NCBI RefSeq assembly: GCF_014652475.1 | Contig: NZ_BMYW01000001.1 | Span: 1 to 64,000 of the forward strand | Source: Vogesella alkaliphila | GTDB lineage: Bacteria; Pseudomonadota; Gammaproteobacteria; Burkholderiales; Chromobacteriaceae | Length of the DNA: 64,000 nucleotides | Direction: 5' to 3' | Shown here: piece by piece, positions 22,165-31,106 of the stretch | Position numbering within the stretch: the stretch's first letter is position 1 | How the letters are laid out: each line of letters begins with the position of its first letter | The notes under the pieces: model-generated | The model's input: only the letters and a program-made list of their open reading frames with translations | Told to the model about the DNA's origin: nothing | Databases searched by the model: none | Made by a program: the position numbers and the translations under genes

Positions 22165-23055
22165 ATGCTCACTTTTCAGGAAATCATCCTCACCCTGCAG
22201 CACTACTGGAACCGTCAGGGCTGCGCCTTGCTCCAGCCGTACGATACCGAAGTGGGCGCAGGCACCTCGCATACCGCCACCTTCCTGCGCGCCCTCGGCC
22301 CGGAACCGTGGAACGCCGCCTACGTGCAGCCCAGCCGTCGCCCGAAAGACGGCCGCTACGGCGAGAACCCCAACCGCCTGTTCCAGCACCACCAGTTCCA
22401 GGTGGTACTGAAGCCGTCGCCACCGAATATCCAGGACCTGTACCTCGGCTCGCTGCGCGAGCTGGGCATCGATCCGACCATGCACGACATCCGTTTCGTC
22501 GAGGACGACTGGGAAAATCCGACCCTCGGCGCCTGGGGTCTGGGCTGGGAAGTGTGGCTCAACGGCATGGAAGTGACGCAGTTCACCTACTTCCAGCAGG
22601 TCGGCGGCCTCGATTGCAAGCCGGTGCTGGGCGAGATCACCTACGGCCTGGAACGTCTGGCGATGTACCTGCAGGACATCGAGAACGTGTACGAGCTGGT
22701 GTGGACCACCCTGCCGGACGGCACGCCGGTCACCTACGGCGACGTGTTCTTCCAGAACGAGGTCGAGCAGTCGCGCTTTGCCTTCGAGCACAGCAATGTC
22801 GAGCTGCTGTTCAAGCAGTTCGGCGACTACGAAGCCGAGGCCAAGCGCCTGCTGGAGGCCGGCCTGCCGCTGCCGGGCTACGAGATGATCCTGAAGGCCG
22901 GCCACACCTTCAACCTGCTGGACGCGCGCGGCGCCATCTCGGTGACCGAACGCGCCGCCTACATCGGCCGCATCCGCAACCTGGCCCGTGGCGTGGCGCA
23001 AGCCTACTACGCCGCGCGCGAGGCGCTGGGCTTCCCGATGTGCAAGAAAGACTGA
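22165..23055 (+). CDS. glyQ: Glycyl-tRNA synthetase alpha subunit
   Basis: Catalytic subunit of the tetrameric alpha2-beta2 class II glycyl-tRNA synthetase. It has 296 residues, beginning [20 protein letters not shown]. Class II motif 2 is in the [20 protein letters not shown] region. It leads a three-gene run glyQ, exported protein, glyS. An upstream in-frame ATG is rejected because it adds a non-conserved tail. Confidence 0.97.
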   Translation: MLTFQEIILTLQHYWNRQGCALLQPYDTEVGAGTSHTATFLRALGPEPWNAAYVQPSRRPKDGRYGENPNRLFQHHQFQVVLKPSPPNIQDLYLGSLRELGIDPTMHDIRFVEDDWENPTLGAWGLGWEVWLNGMEVTQFTYFQQVGGLDCKPVLGEITYGLERLAMYLQDIENVYELVWTTLPDGTPVTYGDVFFQNEVEQSRFAFEHSNVELLFKQFGDYEAEAKRLLEAGLPLPGYEMILKAGHTFNLLDARGAISVTERAAYIGRIRNLARGVAQAYYAAREALGFPMCKKD

Positions 23056-23056
23056 C

Positions 23057-23527
23057 ATGAAGACGTGGGCAGCGCTGTTCTTTGTGCTGTTGGCCACGCT
23101 GGCCGCGCTCAGCTGGTATGTGCGCAGTCAGCAGGCGGAGCCACAACCGGAAGGCGAGTTCCAGGTGTACCAGAGCGGTACCGGCCTGGAGCTGTCGCTG
23201 GAGCTGGCTTCCATCGCCAACGTCAAGGACGGCCTTGTCCGTTTCGTCAACCAGGAGCGGTTCAGCGAGCGCAAGACCCAGAAAGAGCTGGGCATCCGCT
23301 ATCACATCCGCCGCCTCGAAGGCCGTGCCGACTGCAATGCGCGCCAGTATGCGTTCATCGGCGCCTCGTACTGGACCGCCAGCGGCCAGCACGTGTACAC
23401 GCAGATGTTCCCGTTGCAGCGTTTCAACTGGACCTTCGTGCCGGTGGTCGCCGATTCGACGGCCGATACCATGCTGCGCCTGGTGTGCCGACTCGCCCCC
23501 AATGCTCCTAGCTTGAAGATTGAATGA
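23057..23527 (+). CDS. Small exported or membrane-anchored protein between glyQ and glyS
   Basis: A 156-residue protein with an N-terminal signal anchor (residues 3-23, TWAALFFVLLATLAALSWYV) and a soluble periplasmic part with two cysteines. It starts 1 bp after glyQ and overlaps glyS by the ATGA at 23524-23527, so it is firmly in the operon. No domain was recognised. Its position inside a tRNA-synthetase operon is unusual, because glyQ and glyS are normally adjacent. Confidence 0.75.
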   Translation: MKTWAALFFVLLATLAALSWYVRSQQAEPQPEGEFQVYQSGTGLELSLELASIANVKDGLVRFVNQERFSERKTQKELGIRYHIRRLEGRADCNARQYAFIGASYWTASGQHVYTQMFPLQRFNWTFVPVVADSTADTMLRLVCRLAPNAPSLKIE

Positions 23528-25590
23528 CCATGACTGCTACCCTGTTGATCGAGCTGCTCACCGAAGAGCTGCCGCCGAAAGCACTGGAAAAGCTGGCCGC
23601 CAGCTTTGCCGACACCATTACCGACGAACTGAAAAAACTGCAGTTCGTGGCCAGCAACGTGCAGTCGCACGTGTTCGCCAGCCCGCGCCGTCTGGCGGTG
23701 CAGATCCCGTCCGTCGCCGCCATCCAGCCCGAGCAGCACAGCGTGCGCCGCGGCCCGGCGGTGGCCAGCGGCATGAAGGACGGCCAGCCGACCCCGGCAC
23801 TGGCCGGCTTCGCCCGCTCCTGCGGCGTGGAAGTGAGCCAGCTCACCACCGTGCACGACGGCAAGCAGGACGTGTACGCCCATGAATCGACCAAGGCCGG
23901 CGAGAGCCTGTCCGCGGTGCTGTCCGGCATCGTCGCCACCGCGCTGAAAAAGCTGCCGGCGCCGAAGCTGATGCGCTGGGGCGACCTCGACGTGCAGTTC
24001 GTGCGACCGGTACACGGCCTGATGATGCTGCACGGCGAACAGGTCGTCGCCGGCGAGGTGCTGGGGCTGCAAAGCGGCAACGTCACCCGCGGCCACCGCT
24101 TCCTGTCCGCCGGCGAGGTGAGCATCCCGAGCGCCGACGCCTACCCGCGCACGCTGGCGGAAGAGGGCAAGGTGATCGCCAGCTTCCTCGCCCGCCGCGA
24201 ACTGGTGCGCCAGCGCCTGTCGCACGCCGCCGCCAGGCTGAACGCCACCATCGCCGCGCCGGACGCCTTGTTCGATGAAGTGACCGGCCTGGTGGAGTGG
24301 CCAGTGGTGCTGGAGGCTGGCTTCGAGGCCGAGTTCCTGAATGTGCCGCAGGAATGCCTGATCCTGACCATGCAGCAGAACCAGAAGTACTTTCCGCTGC
24401 TTGATGCGGATGGCAAGCTGATGAACCGCTTCCTGCTGGTGTCCAACCTGGAAGCCGCCGACCCGCGCTACATCATCGGCGGTAACGAGCGCGTGCTGCG
24501 CGCGCGCCTGTCCGACGCCAAGTTCTTCTACGAGCAGGACCAGAAGCACCGCCTCGACAGCCGCCTGCCGCGTCTGGAACACGTGGTCTACCACAACAAG
24601 ATCGGCAACCAGCTGGAACGCATCACCCGCCTGACCAGCATCGCCTCCGCGATTGCCGCCAAGCTGGGCGCCGACAGCTCGCTGGCCGGCCGCGCCGCTT
24701 ACCTCGCCAAGGCCGATCTGGTGTCGGACATGGTCGGCGAATTCCCGGAGCTGCAGGGCATCATGGGCCGCTACTACGCGCGCCTGGACGGTGAGGACGA
24801 GGTGGTGGCCGACGCCATCGAGGGCCACTACCACCCGCGCTTTGCCGGTGACAGCCTGCCGCAGGGCGAGATTGCCACCGCGGTGGCGCTGGCCGACAAG
24901 CTGGAAACCATCGTCGGCATCTGGGGCATCGGCCTGATCCCGACCGGCGACAAGGATCCGTTCGCGCTGCGCCGCGCCGCGCTGGGCGTGCTGCGCATGG
25001 TGCTGGAGCAGCCGCTGGACCTGAAGGCGCTGATCAGCGACGCCGCCGACGCCTTCCCGGCCGGCCTCTTGTCCGCCACCGTGGTGGACGAGGTGTACGC
25101 CTTCTGCCTGGAACGGCTGAAGAACTACCTCGCCAACGACTACAAGGGCGACGAGATCGACGCCGTGCTGGCGCTGGCGCCGACGCAGCTGAACGAAGTC
25201 GGCGCCATCCTGGCTGCCGTCGCGCAGTTCAAGGCATTGCCGGAAGCGGCCACGTTGGCCGCAGCCAACAAGCGCGTGAAGAACATCCTGAAGAAGACCG
25301 AGGGCGACATCGCCGCGGTGAACCCGGCGCTGTTTGCCGAGGACGCCGAGCGCGCGCTGTTCGCGGCGGTGGAAGCGCTGGCACCGGCGGTGGACGCCAA
25401 GTTCGCTGCCCACGACTTCGCCGGCGCGCTGACCCAGCTCGCCTCGCTGCGTGCACCGGTGGATGCCTTCTTCGACGGCGTGATGGTGATGGCCGACGAC
25501 CTGGCGGTGCGCGGCAACCGCATCGCGCTGTTGGCAAGGTTGGCCGCACTGTTCAACCGCGTGGCCGACATCTCGCTGCTGGCCGAGTAA
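23524..25590 (+). CDS. glyS: Glycyl-tRNA synthetase beta subunit
   Basis: The tRNA-binding subunit, 688 residues, beginning TATLLIELLTEELPPKAL, with an HD-like region and a C-terminal anticodon-binding domain (DALR type). Full length. Reverse-strand copies related to the 12-mer lie at 25253-25262 (partial) and 25536-25547 (exact) inside the gene. The very long reading frame on the opposite strand is an artefact of GC-biased codon use. Confidence 0.97.
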   Translation: MTMTATLLIELLTEELPPKALEKLAASFADTITDELKKLQFVASNVQSHVFASPRRLAVQIPSVAAIQPEQHSVRRGPAVASGMKDGQPTPALAGFARSCGVEVSQLTTVHDGKQDVYAHESTKAGESLSAVLSGIVATALKKLPAPKLMRWGDLDVQFVRPVHGLMMLHGEQVVAGEVLGLQSGNVTRGHRFLSAGEVSIPSADAYPRTLAEEGKVIASFLARRELVRQRLSHAAARLNATIAAPDALFDEVTGLVEWPVVLEAGFEAEFLNVPQECLILTMQQNQKYFPLLDADGKLMNRFLLVSNLEAADPRYIIGGNERVLRARLSDAKFFYEQDQKHRLDSRLPRLEHVVYHNKIGNQLERITRLTSIASAIAAKLGADSSLAGRAAYLAKADLVSDMVGEFPELQGIMGRYYARLDGEDEVVADAIEGHYHPRFAGDSLPQGEIATAVALADKLETIVGIWGIGLIPTGDKDPFALRRAALGVLRMVLEQPLDLKALISDAADAFPAGLLSATVVDEVYAFCLERLKNYLANDYKGDEIDAVLALAPTQLNEVGAILAAVAQFKALPEAATLAAANKRVKNILKKTEGDIAAVNPALFAEDAERALFAAVEALAPAVDAKFAAHDFAGALTQLASLRAPVDAFFDGVMVMADDLAVRGNRIALLARLAALFNRVADISLLAE
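25536..25547 (-). repeat. Dispersed 12-mer inside glyS
   Basis: Exact reverse copy 43 bp before the glyS stop, encoding ARLAAL. Confidence 0.85.
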
Positions 25591-25634
25591 GGACTGGCGC
25601 CGCTGGCGCCAGCACCCGCCTGACCGGCTCCCCG

Positions 25635-25670
25635 CAAACCGGGGCATCGCACGATGCTCCGGTTTGTGTT
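25635..25670 (+). terminator. glyS operon terminator
   Basis: A 15-bp inverted repeat 25635-25649/25652-25666, broken only by one G-U pair, is followed by a short T-rich stretch. Confidence 0.75.
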
Positions 25671-25758
25671 GCCAGGGCGGCGGGCACGATGGCCGGCGGT
25701 ACGCTGCCGGTTTTGTGGGGCTTGCGGTCGTGACCGTGGCCAGAACTAGGAGTGTTGC

Positions 25759-26301
25759 TTGAAACTCGTCATCCTCGATCGTGACGGCGTGATCAACGAA
25801 GATCGCGACGATTTCGTCAAAAACACCATGGAATGGCAGCCGCTGCCGAAGAGCTGCGACGCCATCGCCAACCTGACCCAGGCCGGCTGGCACGTGGTGG
25901 TCGCCACCAACCAGTCCGGCATCGGTCGCGGCCTGTTCGACATGCACGCGCTCAACGCGATGCACGAGAAGATGCACCGGCTGGTAGGGCAGGCCGGTGG
26001 CCGCATCGACGCGGTGGTGTTCTGCCCGCACACCGCCGACGACCAGTGCCGCTGCCGCAAGCCGCAGCCGGGCATGGTCGAAGACATCATGGCGCGCTTC
26101 AATGTGCGCGGCGAAGGCCTGCCGATGATCGGCGACAGCCTGCGCGATCTGCAGGCGATTGCCGCGGTCGGCGGCCGGCCACTGCTGGTGAAGACCGGCA
26201 AGGGCCTGCGCACGCTGGAAAAGGGCGGCCTGCCGGAGGGCACGCAGGTGTTCGACAACCTGTTCGCCGCCGCCGACTACCTGATTAACCTGGAAAACTG
26301 A
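25759..26301 (+). CDS. gmhB: D-glycero-beta-D-manno-heptose 1,7-bisphosphate 7-phosphatase
   Basis: Makes heptose-1-phosphate for the lipopolysaccharide inner core. It is a 180-residue HAD phosphatase. Motif I is DRDG with Asp7/Asp9, and a zinc loop uses Cys89, His91, Cys97 and Cys99 (CPHTADDQCRC). The start is TTG, with AGGAG at the right distance and the family N-terminus MKLVILDRDGVIN. It appears co-transcribed with the acyltransferase gene 7 bp downstream. Confidence 0.93.
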   Translation: MKLVILDRDGVINEDRDDFVKNTMEWQPLPKSCDAIANLTQAGWHVVVATNQSGIGRGLFDMHALNAMHEKMHRLVGQAGGRIDAVVFCPHTADDQCRCRKPQPGMVEDIMARFNVRGEGLPMIGDSLRDLQAIAAVGGRPLLVKTGKGLRTLEKGGLPEGTQVFDNLFAAADYLINLEN

Positions 26302-26308
26302 ACTGCCC

Positions 26309-27064
26309 ATGTTGCTGATTCGTAACCTGATCTACTGGCTGCTGGTGGCCATCGTCACGCCGCTGTTCTTCCTCGGTCTGTTCATCGGCGCACCGCTGCC
26401 ACGCCGTACCCGCCACGTGATCGGCGAGAGCTGGGCGCGGCTGCTGACCTGGCTGCTGTGGCACGTGGTCGGCCTGCGCTATCGCGTGATCGGCGCCGAG
26501 AACATCGTCAAGGAGCCGGCGATCATCTGCGCCAAGCACCAGTCCGGCTGGGAAACGCTAGCGCTACAGGAGATCTTCCCGTCGCAGGTGTTCGTCGCCA
26601 AGCAGGAACTGCTGTGGATCCCGTTCTTCGGCTGGGGGCTGGCGCTGACCAACCCGATCACCATCAACCGTTCCGACCGCGCCAATGCCAACCGCCGCAT
26701 GCTGGAGCAGGGCACCAACCGCAAGCAGCACGGCTTCTGGATCAGCGTGTTTCCGGAAGGTACCCGCACCCGTCCTGGCGTGGCCGGCAAGTACAAGCTG
26801 GGCGCGGCGCGGATGGCGAAGCAGCTGGACATGCCGCTGGTGCCGGTGGCGCACAACGCCGGCGAATTCTGGCCGCGCAACGCCTTCCTTAAGCATCCGG
26901 GCGAGATCACGCTGGTGATCGGCCCGGCGATTTATCCGCGCGACGATGTCGGCCCGGAGGCGATGACGCGGCAGGCGGAGGCGTGGATCGAGGCGCGCCA
27001 GCGCGAGATCGGCGGCGTCGGCCCGTTTGCCCACCCCGATGAACGCAAAGCCCGCGCCGCTTAG
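26309..27064 (+). CDS. plsC: 1-acyl-sn-glycerol-3-phosphate acyltransferase family protein
   Basis: Probably acylates lysophosphatidic acid in phospholipid synthesis. It has 251 residues. An N-terminal membrane segment (about 7-30) precedes the catalytic motif KHQSGWE (the H-x4-D/E site, with Glu instead of Asp, usual in this betaproteobacterial subgroup) and FPEGTRTRPG. The C-terminal helix is charged. It follows gmhB closely and overlaps the next gene by 26 bp. It could be a lysophospholipid acyltransferase of different substrate preference. Confidence 0.85.
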   Translation: MLLIRNLIYWLLVAIVTPLFFLGLFIGAPLPRRTRHVIGESWARLLTWLLWHVVGLRYRVIGAENIVKEPAIICAKHQSGWETLALQEIFPSQVFVAKQELLWIPFFGWGLALTNPITINRSDRANANRRMLEQGTNRKQHGFWISVFPEGTRTRPGVAGKYKLGAARMAKQLDMPLVPVAHNAGEFWPRNAFLKHPGEITLVIGPAIYPRDDVGPEAMTRQAEAWIEARQREIGGVGPFAHPDERKARAA

Positions 27065-27752
27065 CCTGCAGCTGCCGCACGGCGCGGTGACGGTGCGTCT
27101 GATCCGCCGCGCGCGGCAGAGCGTCGGCATCCGCATCAAACACGGCGAGGTGGAGCTGATCGCGCCGCCGGCGGTGCCGCTGGCCTACCTGCAAGAGGTG
27201 CTGGCCAGCAAGCGCGACTGGATCGCTCGCCATCTGGCGCGCCACCACGCCGAGCAGGACGAACGCGCGCTGACGCAGGGCCAGGTGCTGCTGGGCGGCG
27301 AGAGCTACCGCCTGCACTGCGTCGCCGCCAGCCGCCACCAGGCGCAGCTGATCGGCGACACCCTGCACCTGGCCGGGCCGATGCTGGAGCAGCCGGCACG
27401 GCTGGCCGCCAGCGTGGTCGGCTATCTGCAGCAGGAGGCGCGGCAGCGCTTTGCCGCGCGGCTGGCGTTGTGGCAGCCGCGCGCGGCGCGGCCGCTGTCC
27501 GGCTGGGGCCTGTCCTCGGCACGCACGCGCTGGGGCAGCTGCACCGGCCGCGGCGTGGTGCGCCTCAACTGGCGGCTGGTGCAGGCGCCGGAATCGGTGC
27601 TCGACTACGTGATCGCCCACGAGCTGGCCCACCTCTTGCACATGAACCATTCGCCGGCGTTCTGGGCCGAGGTCGGCCGCCTCTATCCCGGCTGGCAGGG
27701 TGCGCGGCAGTGGCTGAAGCAGCATGGCGACAGCCTGTTCCGCTACGGCTGA
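27039..27752 (+). CDS. YgjP-like zinc metallopeptidase (DUF45, M48-related)
   Basis: A 237-residue protein with the metallopeptidase motif [16 protein letters not shown] near residues 195-210 and the preceding [19 protein letters not shown], both diagnostic of the YgjP/DUF45 family. The cellular substrate is unknown. ATG 27039 is chosen over a TTG 12 nt upstream. It overlaps the end of the acyltransferase gene, so it is the last gene of that short operon. Confidence 0.85.
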   Translation: MNAKPAPLSLQLPHGAVTVRLIRRARQSVGIRIKHGEVELIAPPAVPLAYLQEVLASKRDWIARHLARHHAEQDERALTQGQVLLGGESYRLHCVAASRHQAQLIGDTLHLAGPMLEQPARLAASVVGYLQQEARQRFAARLALWQPRAARPLSGWGLSSARTRWGSCTGRGVVRLNWRLVQAPESVLDYVIAHELAHLLHMNHSPAFWAEVGRLYPGWQGARQWLKQHGDSLFRYG

Positions 27753-27836
27753 GCGACCCGCAAACACACTGTTCTGGCCGGCGCGGGCTTTGCTTTCGCG
27801 CCCGCCGTCCCCATCTGATCTGCCTCGCTGCCTGTT

Positions 27837-27848
27837 GCGGCCAACCTT
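27837..27848 (+). repeat. Dispersed 12-mer before gloA
   Basis: Exact copy 14 bp upstream of the gloA start, directly before its ribosome-binding site. Confidence 0.85.
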
Positions 27849-27862
27849 TTCCGGAGAACACC

Positions 27863-28252
27863 ATGCGCCTGCTGCATACCATGATCCGCGTCGGCAACCT
27901 CGACCGCTCCATCGCCTTCTACACCGAGGTGCTGGGCATGAGCCTGCTGCGCAAGCACGACTACCCCGACGGCCGTTTCACCCTGGCCTTCGTCGGCTAC
28001 GGCGACGAGGACAGCAACAGCGTGATCGAGCTGACCCACAACTGGGATACCGACAGCTATGAGCTGGGCAACGCCTTCGGCCACCTGGCGGTGGAAGTGG
28101 CCGACGCCTACGCCGCCTGTGACGCGGTGCGCGCCAAGGGCGGCAAGGTGGTGCGCGAGGCGGGGCCGATGAAGCACGGCACGACCGTGATCGCCTTTGT
28201 CGAGGACCCGGACGGCTACAAGATCGAATTCATCCAGCGCGGCACCCGCTAA
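27863..28252 (+). CDS. gloA: Lactoylglutathione lyase (glyoxalase I)
   Basis: Converts the methylglyoxal-glutathione hemithioacetal to S-lactoylglutathione. The 129-residue enzyme starts [17 protein letters not shown]. The metal ligands expected in the family are visible: His5, Glu in VIELTHNW, His in FGHLAVEV and Glu in KIEFIQ. Length and motifs match the Ni/Co-type bacterial enzyme. It is separate from the nemA-nemR locus 10 kb away, unlike E. coli nemRA-gloA. Confidence 0.96.
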   Translation: MRLLHTMIRVGNLDRSIAFYTEVLGMSLLRKHDYPDGRFTLAFVGYGDEDSNSVIELTHNWDTDSYELGNAFGHLAVEVADAYAACDAVRAKGGKVVREAGPMKHGTTVIAFVEDPDGYKIEFIQRGTR

Positions 28253-28268
28253 GCCGACACGGATAAGC

Positions 28269-28304
28269 AACGGCCAGTCGCAGTTCTGCGGCTGGCCGTT
28301 GTGC
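28269..28304 (+). terminator. gloA terminator
   Basis: A 15-bp inverted repeat, 28269-28283/28286-28300, with one G-U pair; no long T-run. Confidence 0.65.
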
Positions 28305-28382
28305 CGTCTGCATGCCGGCGGGCAGCGGCGGCGGCGACTCGGTTACAATGGACGCCATTCGGATAAGGGAAGTGCCGCTTGC

Positions 28383-29147
28383 ATGCTGATCCTCAATCAA
28401 CGTCAGAAAGACCTGCTGGCCTGGGTTAACCGCGAGGGCTATGTCGCGGTCGAGAAAATGGCCGCCCATTTCGCCGTCACCCACCAGACCATCCGCCGCG
28501 ACATCACGCTGCTGGCGGAACACAAGCTGCTGCAGCGCTACCACGGCGGCGCCAGCGTGCTGTCCAGCGTCGAGAACGTCGCCTACGACGCGCGCCAGGT
28601 GCTGATGATCGAGGAAAAGCGCCGCATCGCACGCGCGCTGGCGGCGGAAATCCCCGACAACGCCTCGCTGTTCATCAACCTCGGCACCACCACCGAGGAG
28701 GTCGCCAAGGCGCTCTCCCAGCACCGCGGCCTGCGCGTGATCACCAACAACTTCCACATCGCCAACCTGATGTGCGACTACCCCGACTGCGAGGTGCTGG
28801 TTGCCGGCGGCGCGCTGCGCAAGCGCGACCGCGGCCTGACCGGCGAGGCGACGGTGCAGTTCATCCGCCAGTTCAAGGTCGACTACGGCATCATCGGCGT
28901 GTCCTGTATCGAGCACGGCGGCGTGCTGCGCGACTACGACTACCGCGAGGTGCTGACCACGCAGGCCATCATGCAGCAGTCGCGCCAGGTGTGGCTGGCG
29001 GCCGACCATTCCAAGTTCGACCGCCCGGCGCTGGTGGAGCTGGGACACCTGTCGCAGGTGGACGCGCTGTTTACCGACCAGCCGGTGAGCGCGGAAATGG
29101 CCGAGGTGCTGGCCGCCGGCGACACCCGGCTGGTGGTGGCGGCCTGA
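28383..29147 (+). CDS. glpR: DeoR-family repressor, probable GlpR
   Basis: A 254-residue transcriptional repressor. The N-terminal winged helix (HFAVTHQTIRRDITLLAEHKLLQRYHGGA, about 25-60) is followed by the DeoR sugar-phosphate sensor domain with NLGTTTEEVA and TNNFHIANLM. The sequence style matches GlpR, which senses glycerol-3-phosphate, and glpD/glpF/glpK lie 2-7 kb downstream. The ATG at 28383 gives the family start. Its stop overlaps the start of the MerR gene (TGATG). The GlpR assignment is context-based. Confidence 0.8.
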   Translation: MLILNQRQKDLLAWVNREGYVAVEKMAAHFAVTHQTIRRDITLLAEHKLLQRYHGGASVLSSVENVAYDARQVLMIEEKRRIARALAAEIPDNASLFINLGTTTEEVAKALSQHRGLRVITNNFHIANLMCDYPDCEVLVAGGALRKRDRGLTGEATVQFIRQFKVDYGIIGVSCIEHGGVLRDYDYREVLTTQAIMQQSRQVWLAADHSKFDRPALVELGHLSQVDALFTDQPVSAEMAEVLAAGDTRLVVAA

Positions 29148-29521
29148 TGCTGATCGGCGAACTGGCGGCGCTGACCGGCGCCACGCGCAAGGCGATCCGC
29201 CTCTACGAGGCGCAGGGCTTGCTGCCGGTGCCGCAGCGCCGTGGCAACTACCGCGTCTATCAGCCGCTGGACGTGCACCTGGTCGGCATGATCCGCCGCG
29301 CGCAGACGGTGGGCTTCAGCCTGGCGGAGCTGAAAGAGCTGGCGGTACTGAAGGCCGCCTCCGGCAGTTTTCCGCTGGCGGTGGCGCAGCAGCTGATCCG
29401 GCAGAAACAGCGGCATTTCCAGCAGGAATTGCAACGGCTGCAGGCCTTGCAGCAGCAGCTGGCGCAGCTGGAGGCCGAGCTGCTGCAGAATTACGGCGCC
29501 GCCCCCGTCACCTGCACTTGA
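29147..29521 (+). CDS. MerR-family transcriptional regulator
   Basis: A 124-residue regulator with an N-terminal MerR winged helix (MLIGELAALTGATRKAIRLYEAQGLLP) and a Gln/Leu-rich dimerisation coiled coil (about 80-115). No cysteine cluster for metal sensing is evident; the only Cys is next to last. Start and upstream stop overlap. A textbook MerR-type promoter begins within its last codons and precedes the SDR gene, the likely target. Confidence 0.88.
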   Translation: MLIGELAALTGATRKAIRLYEAQGLLPVPQRRGNYRVYQPLDVHLVGMIRRAQTVGFSLAELKELAVLKAASGSFPLAVAQQLIRQKQRHFQQELQRLQALQQQLAQLEAELLQNYGAAPVTCT

Positions 29522-29549
29522 CCTTGCCCTGTAGGGCAAGCTTTACGCT
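29518..29549 (+). promoter_or_regulatory. MerR-type promoter/operator of the SDR gene
   Basis: TTGACC (-35, 29518-29523) and a -10-like TACGCT (29544-29549) are separated by about 20 bp holding the perfect dyad CTTGCCCT-GT-AGGGCAAG (29523-29540). The long spacer with an internal dyad is the hallmark of MerR-activated promoters. Confidence 0.75.
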
Positions 29550-29581
29550 GATGCTTCCTTATCCCATCAGGAGCATTTGCG

Positions 29582-30385
29582 ATGACATCCCTGCCTTTTG
29601 CACGCATGACCGCGCTGGTCAGCGGCGCCTCTTCCGGTATCGGCCGCTGCTTTGCCGAGGCGCTGGCGCAGCGCGGCTGCCACCTCATACTCACCGCCCG
29701 TTCCGGCGACGCGCTGCAACAGCTGGCCGCGCAGCTGCGGGCCCGGCACGGCATCCGGGTGCTGGTCATCCCCGCCGATCTGGCACAAGCCGGTGCGGCG
29801 GCCGCGCTGTACGCCGAGATCACGGCCGCGGGCTGGACGGTGGACCTGCTGGTCAACAATGCCGGCTTCGGCAAATGGCGCCATTTTCTCGACGAAAGCG
29901 CCGACACCTACCAGCGCATGCTGATGCTGAACATCGTGGCGCTGACCGAGCTGACGCGGCTGTTGCTGCCGCCGATGCAGGCGCGCCGGCTGGGGGCGGT
30001 GATCAACGTGGCCTCGACTGCGGCGTTCCAGCCCCTGCCGTATATCGCGGTTTACGGCGCGTCCAAGGCCTACGTGCTGCACCTGACCGAGGCGCTGGCC
30101 ACCGAGTACGAGGGCAGCGGCGTGCGCTTTCTGGCGCTGTGCCCGGGCAATACCCGCACCCGCTTTACCGAGGTGGCCAACGCCGACGTGTCGGGCATGG
30201 CGGCGGCCTCGCCGGAGTCGGTGGTGGCGTCGGCACTGCGGGCGCTGGACGCGGGGCGGCACTACCACGTGCCGGGCCGGATGAACTACCTGACCGTCCA
30301 GTTGCCGCGCTGGCTGACGCGGCGGCAGGTGACGCGGCTGGTCGCGACGCTGTTTGCCAAACGCATTATGCCAAAGGTATCGTGA
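29582..30385 (+). CDS. Short-chain dehydrogenase/reductase (SDR)
   Basis: A 267-residue classical SDR. The cofactor motif is SGASSGIG (about 14-21), followed by NNAGFG, the catalytic Ser in NVASTAAF, and YGASK for the Tyr/Lys pair (about 159-163). The C-terminal basic region (RWLTRRQVTRLVATLFAKR) may associate with membranes, as in the YqjQ/DltE-like subgroup. It is transcribed from a MerR-type promoter and probably paired with the MerR gene. The substrate is unknown. Confidence 0.88.
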   Translation: MTSLPFARMTALVSGASSGIGRCFAEALAQRGCHLILTARSGDALQQLAAQLRARHGIRVLVIPADLAQAGAAAALYAEITAAGWTVDLLVNNAGFGKWRHFLDESADTYQRMLMLNIVALTELTRLLLPPMQARRLGAVINVASTAAFQPLPYIAVYGASKAYVLHLTEALATEYEGSGVRFLALCPGNTRTRFTEVANADVSGMAAASPESVVASALRALDAGRHYHVPGRMNYLTVQLPRWLTRRQVTRLVATLFAKRIMPKVS

Positions 30386-30443
30386 GGGGCGGCGGGCGTG
30401 CGGCCCGCCGGACGACGGATGCGCTTACCTGAAAGGAAACAAG

Positions 30444-31082
30444 ATGGCGACTTCAGCCCAGTGGTGGCTGTTTGCCGGTGCGGCACTGCTGATGGTGCTG
30501 ACCCCCGGTCCCAATATGCTTTACCTGCTGTCGCGCAGCCTGTGCCAGGGACGCCAGGCCGGCATGATCTCGCTGCTGGGCGTGGTCGCCGGCTTCCTCT
30601 TGCACATGCTGGCCGCCGCGCTGGGGCTGACGGCGCTGTTCCTGGCCGTGCCGCTGGCCTATGCCGTGCTGAAGTGGGGGGGCGCCGCCTATCTGATGTG
30701 GCTGGCCTGGCAGGCGCTGCGCCCGGGGGCGCGCTCGCCCTTTGCCACGCGCAGCCTGACGGCCGATTCGCCACGGCGCCTGTTCATGATGGGCTTCCTC
30801 ACCAATGTGCTGAACCCCAAGATCGCGGTGTTTTACCTGTCCATCCTGCCGCAGTTCATCGTGCCGGGGGCGGGCAGCGTGTTCCGGCAGAGCCTGCTGC
30901 TGGGGCTGACTCAGATTGCCATCAGTTTTGCGGTCAACCTGCTGATCGTGCTGTTTGCCGCCCGTCTGGCCGCGGGCTTTGCCGCCAGGCCGCGCTGGCT
31001 GGCGGCGCAGCGCTACGTGATGGGCAGCGTGCTGGCTGCGCTGGCCGTACGCATGGCGCTGCAGCCGCAGCGTGCCGGGTAA
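30444..31082 (+). CDS. LysE/RhtB-family amino-acid exporter
   Basis: A 212-residue inner-membrane exporter with about six membrane segments. The family motif TPGPNMLYLLSRSLCQGRQAG is at about 19-39 and NVLNPKIAVFYLSILPQF is in the middle. It likely exports an amino acid such as homoserine or threonine. It lies 58 bp after the SDR gene and may share its transcript. Confidence 0.88.
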   Translation: MATSAQWWLFAGAALLMVLTPGPNMLYLLSRSLCQGRQAGMISLLGVVAGFLLHMLAAALGLTALFLAVPLAYAVLKWGGAAYLMWLAWQALRPGARSPFATRSLTADSPRRLFMMGFLTNVLNPKIAVFYLSILPQFIVPGAGSVFRQSLLLGLTQIAISFAVNLLIVLFAARLAAGFAARPRWLAAQRYVMGSVLAALAVRMALQPQRAG

Positions 31083-31088
31083 CACGCT

Positions 31089-31100
31089 GCGGCCAACCTT
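31089..31100 (+). repeat. Dispersed 12-mer between the LysE gene and glpD
   Basis: Exact copy in the 24-bp gap between convergent genes. Confidence 0.85.
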
Positions 31101-31106
31101 TTACCC

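Noticed and set aside
23302-26310. Long minus-strand reading frame (about 1000 codons) opposite glyS and gmhB
   Set aside because: It is the antisense shadow of two well-supported genes. High-GC codon bias removes stops on the opposite strand, and its composition (His/Gln/Arg-rich) is not protein-like.
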